Shown here: piece by piece, positions 13,172 to 14,368 of the stretch | Numbering within the stretch: position 1 is the stretch's first letter | Layout of the letters: each line of letters starts with the position of its first letter | Assembly: GCA_946480845.1 (NCBI GenBank) | Contig: CAMLLJ010000046.1 | Location: 1 to 14,368 of the forward strand | Reading direction: 5' to 3' | Source: an uncultured Gemmatimonadota bacterium | GTDB taxonomy: Bacteria > Gemmatimonadota > Gemmatimonadetes > Gemmatimonadales > GWC2-71-9 | Length of the DNA stretch: 14,368 bases | Notes under the pieces: model-generated | Seen by the model: the letters and a program-made list of their open reading frames with translations, nothing else | Databases searched by the model: none | What the model was told of the DNA's origin: nothing | Position numbers and translations under genes: made by a program

Positions 13172-13404
13172 ACCGCCTCCACGTGGCGCACTTCAGGGAC
13201 CATGGCGCGGAGCCGGCTCTCGATGCCCTGCTTCAGGGTGATGGTGGAGGCGGCGCAGCCGTGGCAGGTGCCGCCAAGGCGGACGAGGAGGATGCCCTCA
13301 CCGGCGTCGAAATCGATGACTTCGACGCTGCCCCGGTGCGAGGCGATGTAGGGGCGGAGGGTGTCGATGGTGCGTTCGATGCGGTCCAGGATGTCGGTGC
13401 TCAT
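13168..13404 (-). CDS. NifU C-terminal-domain-like Fe-S scaffold
   Basis: The 78-residue protein consists solely of a NifU C-terminal (Nfu) domain: IERTIDTLRPYIASHRGSVE (9-28), then GGTCHGCAASTITLKQGIES (44-63) with the cluster-binding C47 and C50, and the closing PEVRHVEAV. Nfu domains bind a [4Fe-4S] cluster between two subunits and pass it to target proteins. The ATG at 13404 overlaps the DHH stop (ATGA), and its own stop overlaps the mrp ATG (ATGA), so three genes are translationally linked. The pairing with mrp supports a joint role in Fe-S maturation. It is of normal length for single-domain Nfu proteins. Confidence 0.93.
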   Translation of the reverse strand: MSTDILDRIERTIDTLRPYIASHRGSVEVIDFDAGEGILLVRLGGTCHGCAASTITLKQGIESRLRAMVPEVRHVEAV

Positions 13405-14368
13405 GATGCCGAAATATACTCGCGCGCGGCGGACAGGACCGTGGCCTGCACGTCCGCGAGCGACCCAGGGAGCGCGAGGCCGGCCGCCTTGGCGTGGCCG
13501 CCGCCGCCGAAGCGCCGGGCGAGCGCGGCGACGTCCACGTTCCCGACCGACCGGAGCGACACCTTGATCCGCCCCTGCGACGCCTCGCGGAAGAGGATCG
13601 CCAGCCGGATGCCCTCGATGGAGCGGGGGAACTCCACCAGGCCGTCCAGGTCGTCGGAGGACACGCCCAGGCGCTCCATCGCGCCCGGGGGCACGGTCAC
13701 CCAGGCGAGGCCATGCTCCGGCTCGACCACGAGGGTCTGCAGCGCCTCGCCGAGGAGCCGCGGGCGGCCCTCGGGGGCATTGGCATAGACGTCGAGGTAG
13801 ATCTGCTCGGGATCGAGCCCGGTCTCGAGCAGGTCCGCGGCGATGCGCAGGGTGCGGGGCTTCGTATTGCTGAACCGGAACCCGCCGGTGTCGGTGAGCA
13901 GGGCGACGTAGAGCGCCTTCGCCGCCGGCGCGGTGATAGGCCACTGGTTGGCGACGGCCAGCTCGTAGATGAGCTCGCCCGTGGCCGACGCCGTTGAATC
14001 CAGGTAGCGCGGCCCATCGGGCAGGGCGCCGCTGCTGACATGATGGTCGATGCACGCCACCGGCACGCCGCGCGCGCGGACGGTGTCGGCGAGCATGCCC
14101 AACCGCCCTATTTCCGAGATGTCGAGGACCAGGATCAGGTCGGCGCGGCGCAGCTCCTTGACCGCCTCCGGCGTGCGGTCGGCGTCGGTGAGGCCCTCGA
14201 AGAGAAAGGCGAACCGGCTGGGCGTCGGCGTCGGGTTGGTGATGACGCAGTCGATCCCCCGGGCACGGAGCAGGTGCAGCAGGCCCACCTCGCTGCCGAG
14301 CCCGTCGCCATCAGGGTTCACGTGGGTGGTCAGGCAGACCCGCTGGCCGGGCTTGAAGGCCTCGGCGA
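13401..14368 (-). CDS. DHH/DHHA1 family phosphoesterase (NrnA-like), 5' end outside the window
   Basis: The frame is open to the right edge, so the first residues are missing; 321 complete codons plus the stop are visible. It carries the DHH motifs in order: THVNPDGDGLGS (motif I, near 14325-14290), VLDISEIGRLG (motif II), CIDHHVSS (the DHH motif, near 14060), and DTGGFRFSNT. The C-terminal DHHA1 domain has the nucleotide-binding GGGGHAKAAG. This is the layout of NrnA/YtqI, which degrades short oligoribonucleotides and pAp with Mn2+ in the cytosol. A GTG inside THVNPDG could be mistaken for a start, but motif I continues upstream of it, so the real start lies beyond base 14368. It is the most upstream visible gene of the leftward operon and overlaps the NifU-like gene as ATGA. 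Confidence 0.9.
   Translation of the reverse strand, partial: AEAFKPGQRVCLTTHVNPDGDGLGSEVGLLHLLRARGIDCVITNPTPTPSRFAFLFEGLTDADRTPEAVKELRRADLILVLDISEIGRLGMLADTVRARGVPVACIDHHVSSGALPDGPRYLDSTASATGELIYELAVANQWPITAPAAKALYVALLTDTGGFRFSNTKPRTLRIAADLLETGLDPEQIYLDVYANAPEGRPRLLGEALQTLVVEPEHGLAWVTVPPGAMERLGVSSDDLDGLVEFPRSIEGIRLAILFREASQGRIKVSLRSVGNVDVAALARRFGGGGHAKAAGLALPGSLADVQATVLSAAREYISAS

Noticed and set aside
11939..13351. 470-codon plus-strand open frame opposite mrp and nfu
   Set aside because: Shadow frame with His/Arg/Gly-rich translation; the minus strand carries Walker A and CxxC motifs with ATGA overlaps.
13401..14321. GTG at 14321 as start of the DHH phosphoesterase
   Set aside because: The conserved motif I (THVNPDGDG) begins upstream of this GTG and the frame stays open to the window edge, so the gene is cut by the window rather than starting there.

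Overview
The window is a GC-rich bacterial chromosome segment, densely packed with genes that mostly overlap by 1-14 bases. A Gemmatimonadota-like organism is the best fit. The grounds are the gene content (a soluble Ser/Thr kinase fused to a TolB/FlgO-like domain and TPRs, next to an ECF sigma factor and a bactofilin-like membrane protein), the very high GC, and a dispersed palindromic repeat of the GTCATCCCGAGCGAAGCGAGG type. This placement is inferred from recalled patterns, not from a search.

Left part (1-4739). The 3' end of a UvrC-like (UVR domain) nuclease gene runs rightward into a near-perfect 30-bp inverted repeat at 487-570. A leftward five-gene operon converges on the same repeat. 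In transcription order it encodes a UbiE/MenG methyltransferase, a UbiD decarboxylase, a UbiA prenyltransferase, a UbiX flavin prenyltransferase and a small metallophosphoesterase. The junctions are TAATG, GTGA, GTGA and zero-gap, so the genes are very likely translationally coupled. Together they provide prenylation, decarboxylation (with prenyl-FMN supply) and C-methylation of a quinone ring. In this type of organism that most likely means the late steps of futalosine-pathway menaquinone synthesis rather than ubiquinone synthesis.

Middle part (4794-10445). A rightward five-gene operon starts divergently, 54 bp from ubiE. It encodes an ECF sigma factor, a zinc-finger (HxxxCxxC) membrane anti-sigma factor, an exported bactofilin-like domain fused to a multi-span membrane domain, an exported toastrack-like beta-repeat protein, and a cytosolic Ser/Thr kinase with a TolB/FlgO-like domain and TPRs. 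It looks like an envelope-sensing and signalling cassette and is the best candidate here for an under-described system. A DUF4126 membrane protein gene (10513-11136) follows after a short gap that holds an AT-rich patch and a small direct repeat.

Right part (11137-14368). A hairpin-bearing intergenic region separates the DUF4126 gene from a second leftward operon. In transcription order that operon encodes a DHH/DHHA1 phosphoesterase (NrnA-like, cut by the window edge), a NifU C-terminal-like Fe-S scaffold, a Mrp/ApbC-type P-loop ATPase and a SAM hydrolase (SAM hydroxide adenosyltransferase family). The Mrp protein contains no cysteine at all, while the small NifU-like protein beside it keeps its CxxC. 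No tRNA, rRNA, CRISPR array, transposase or phage gene was seen.
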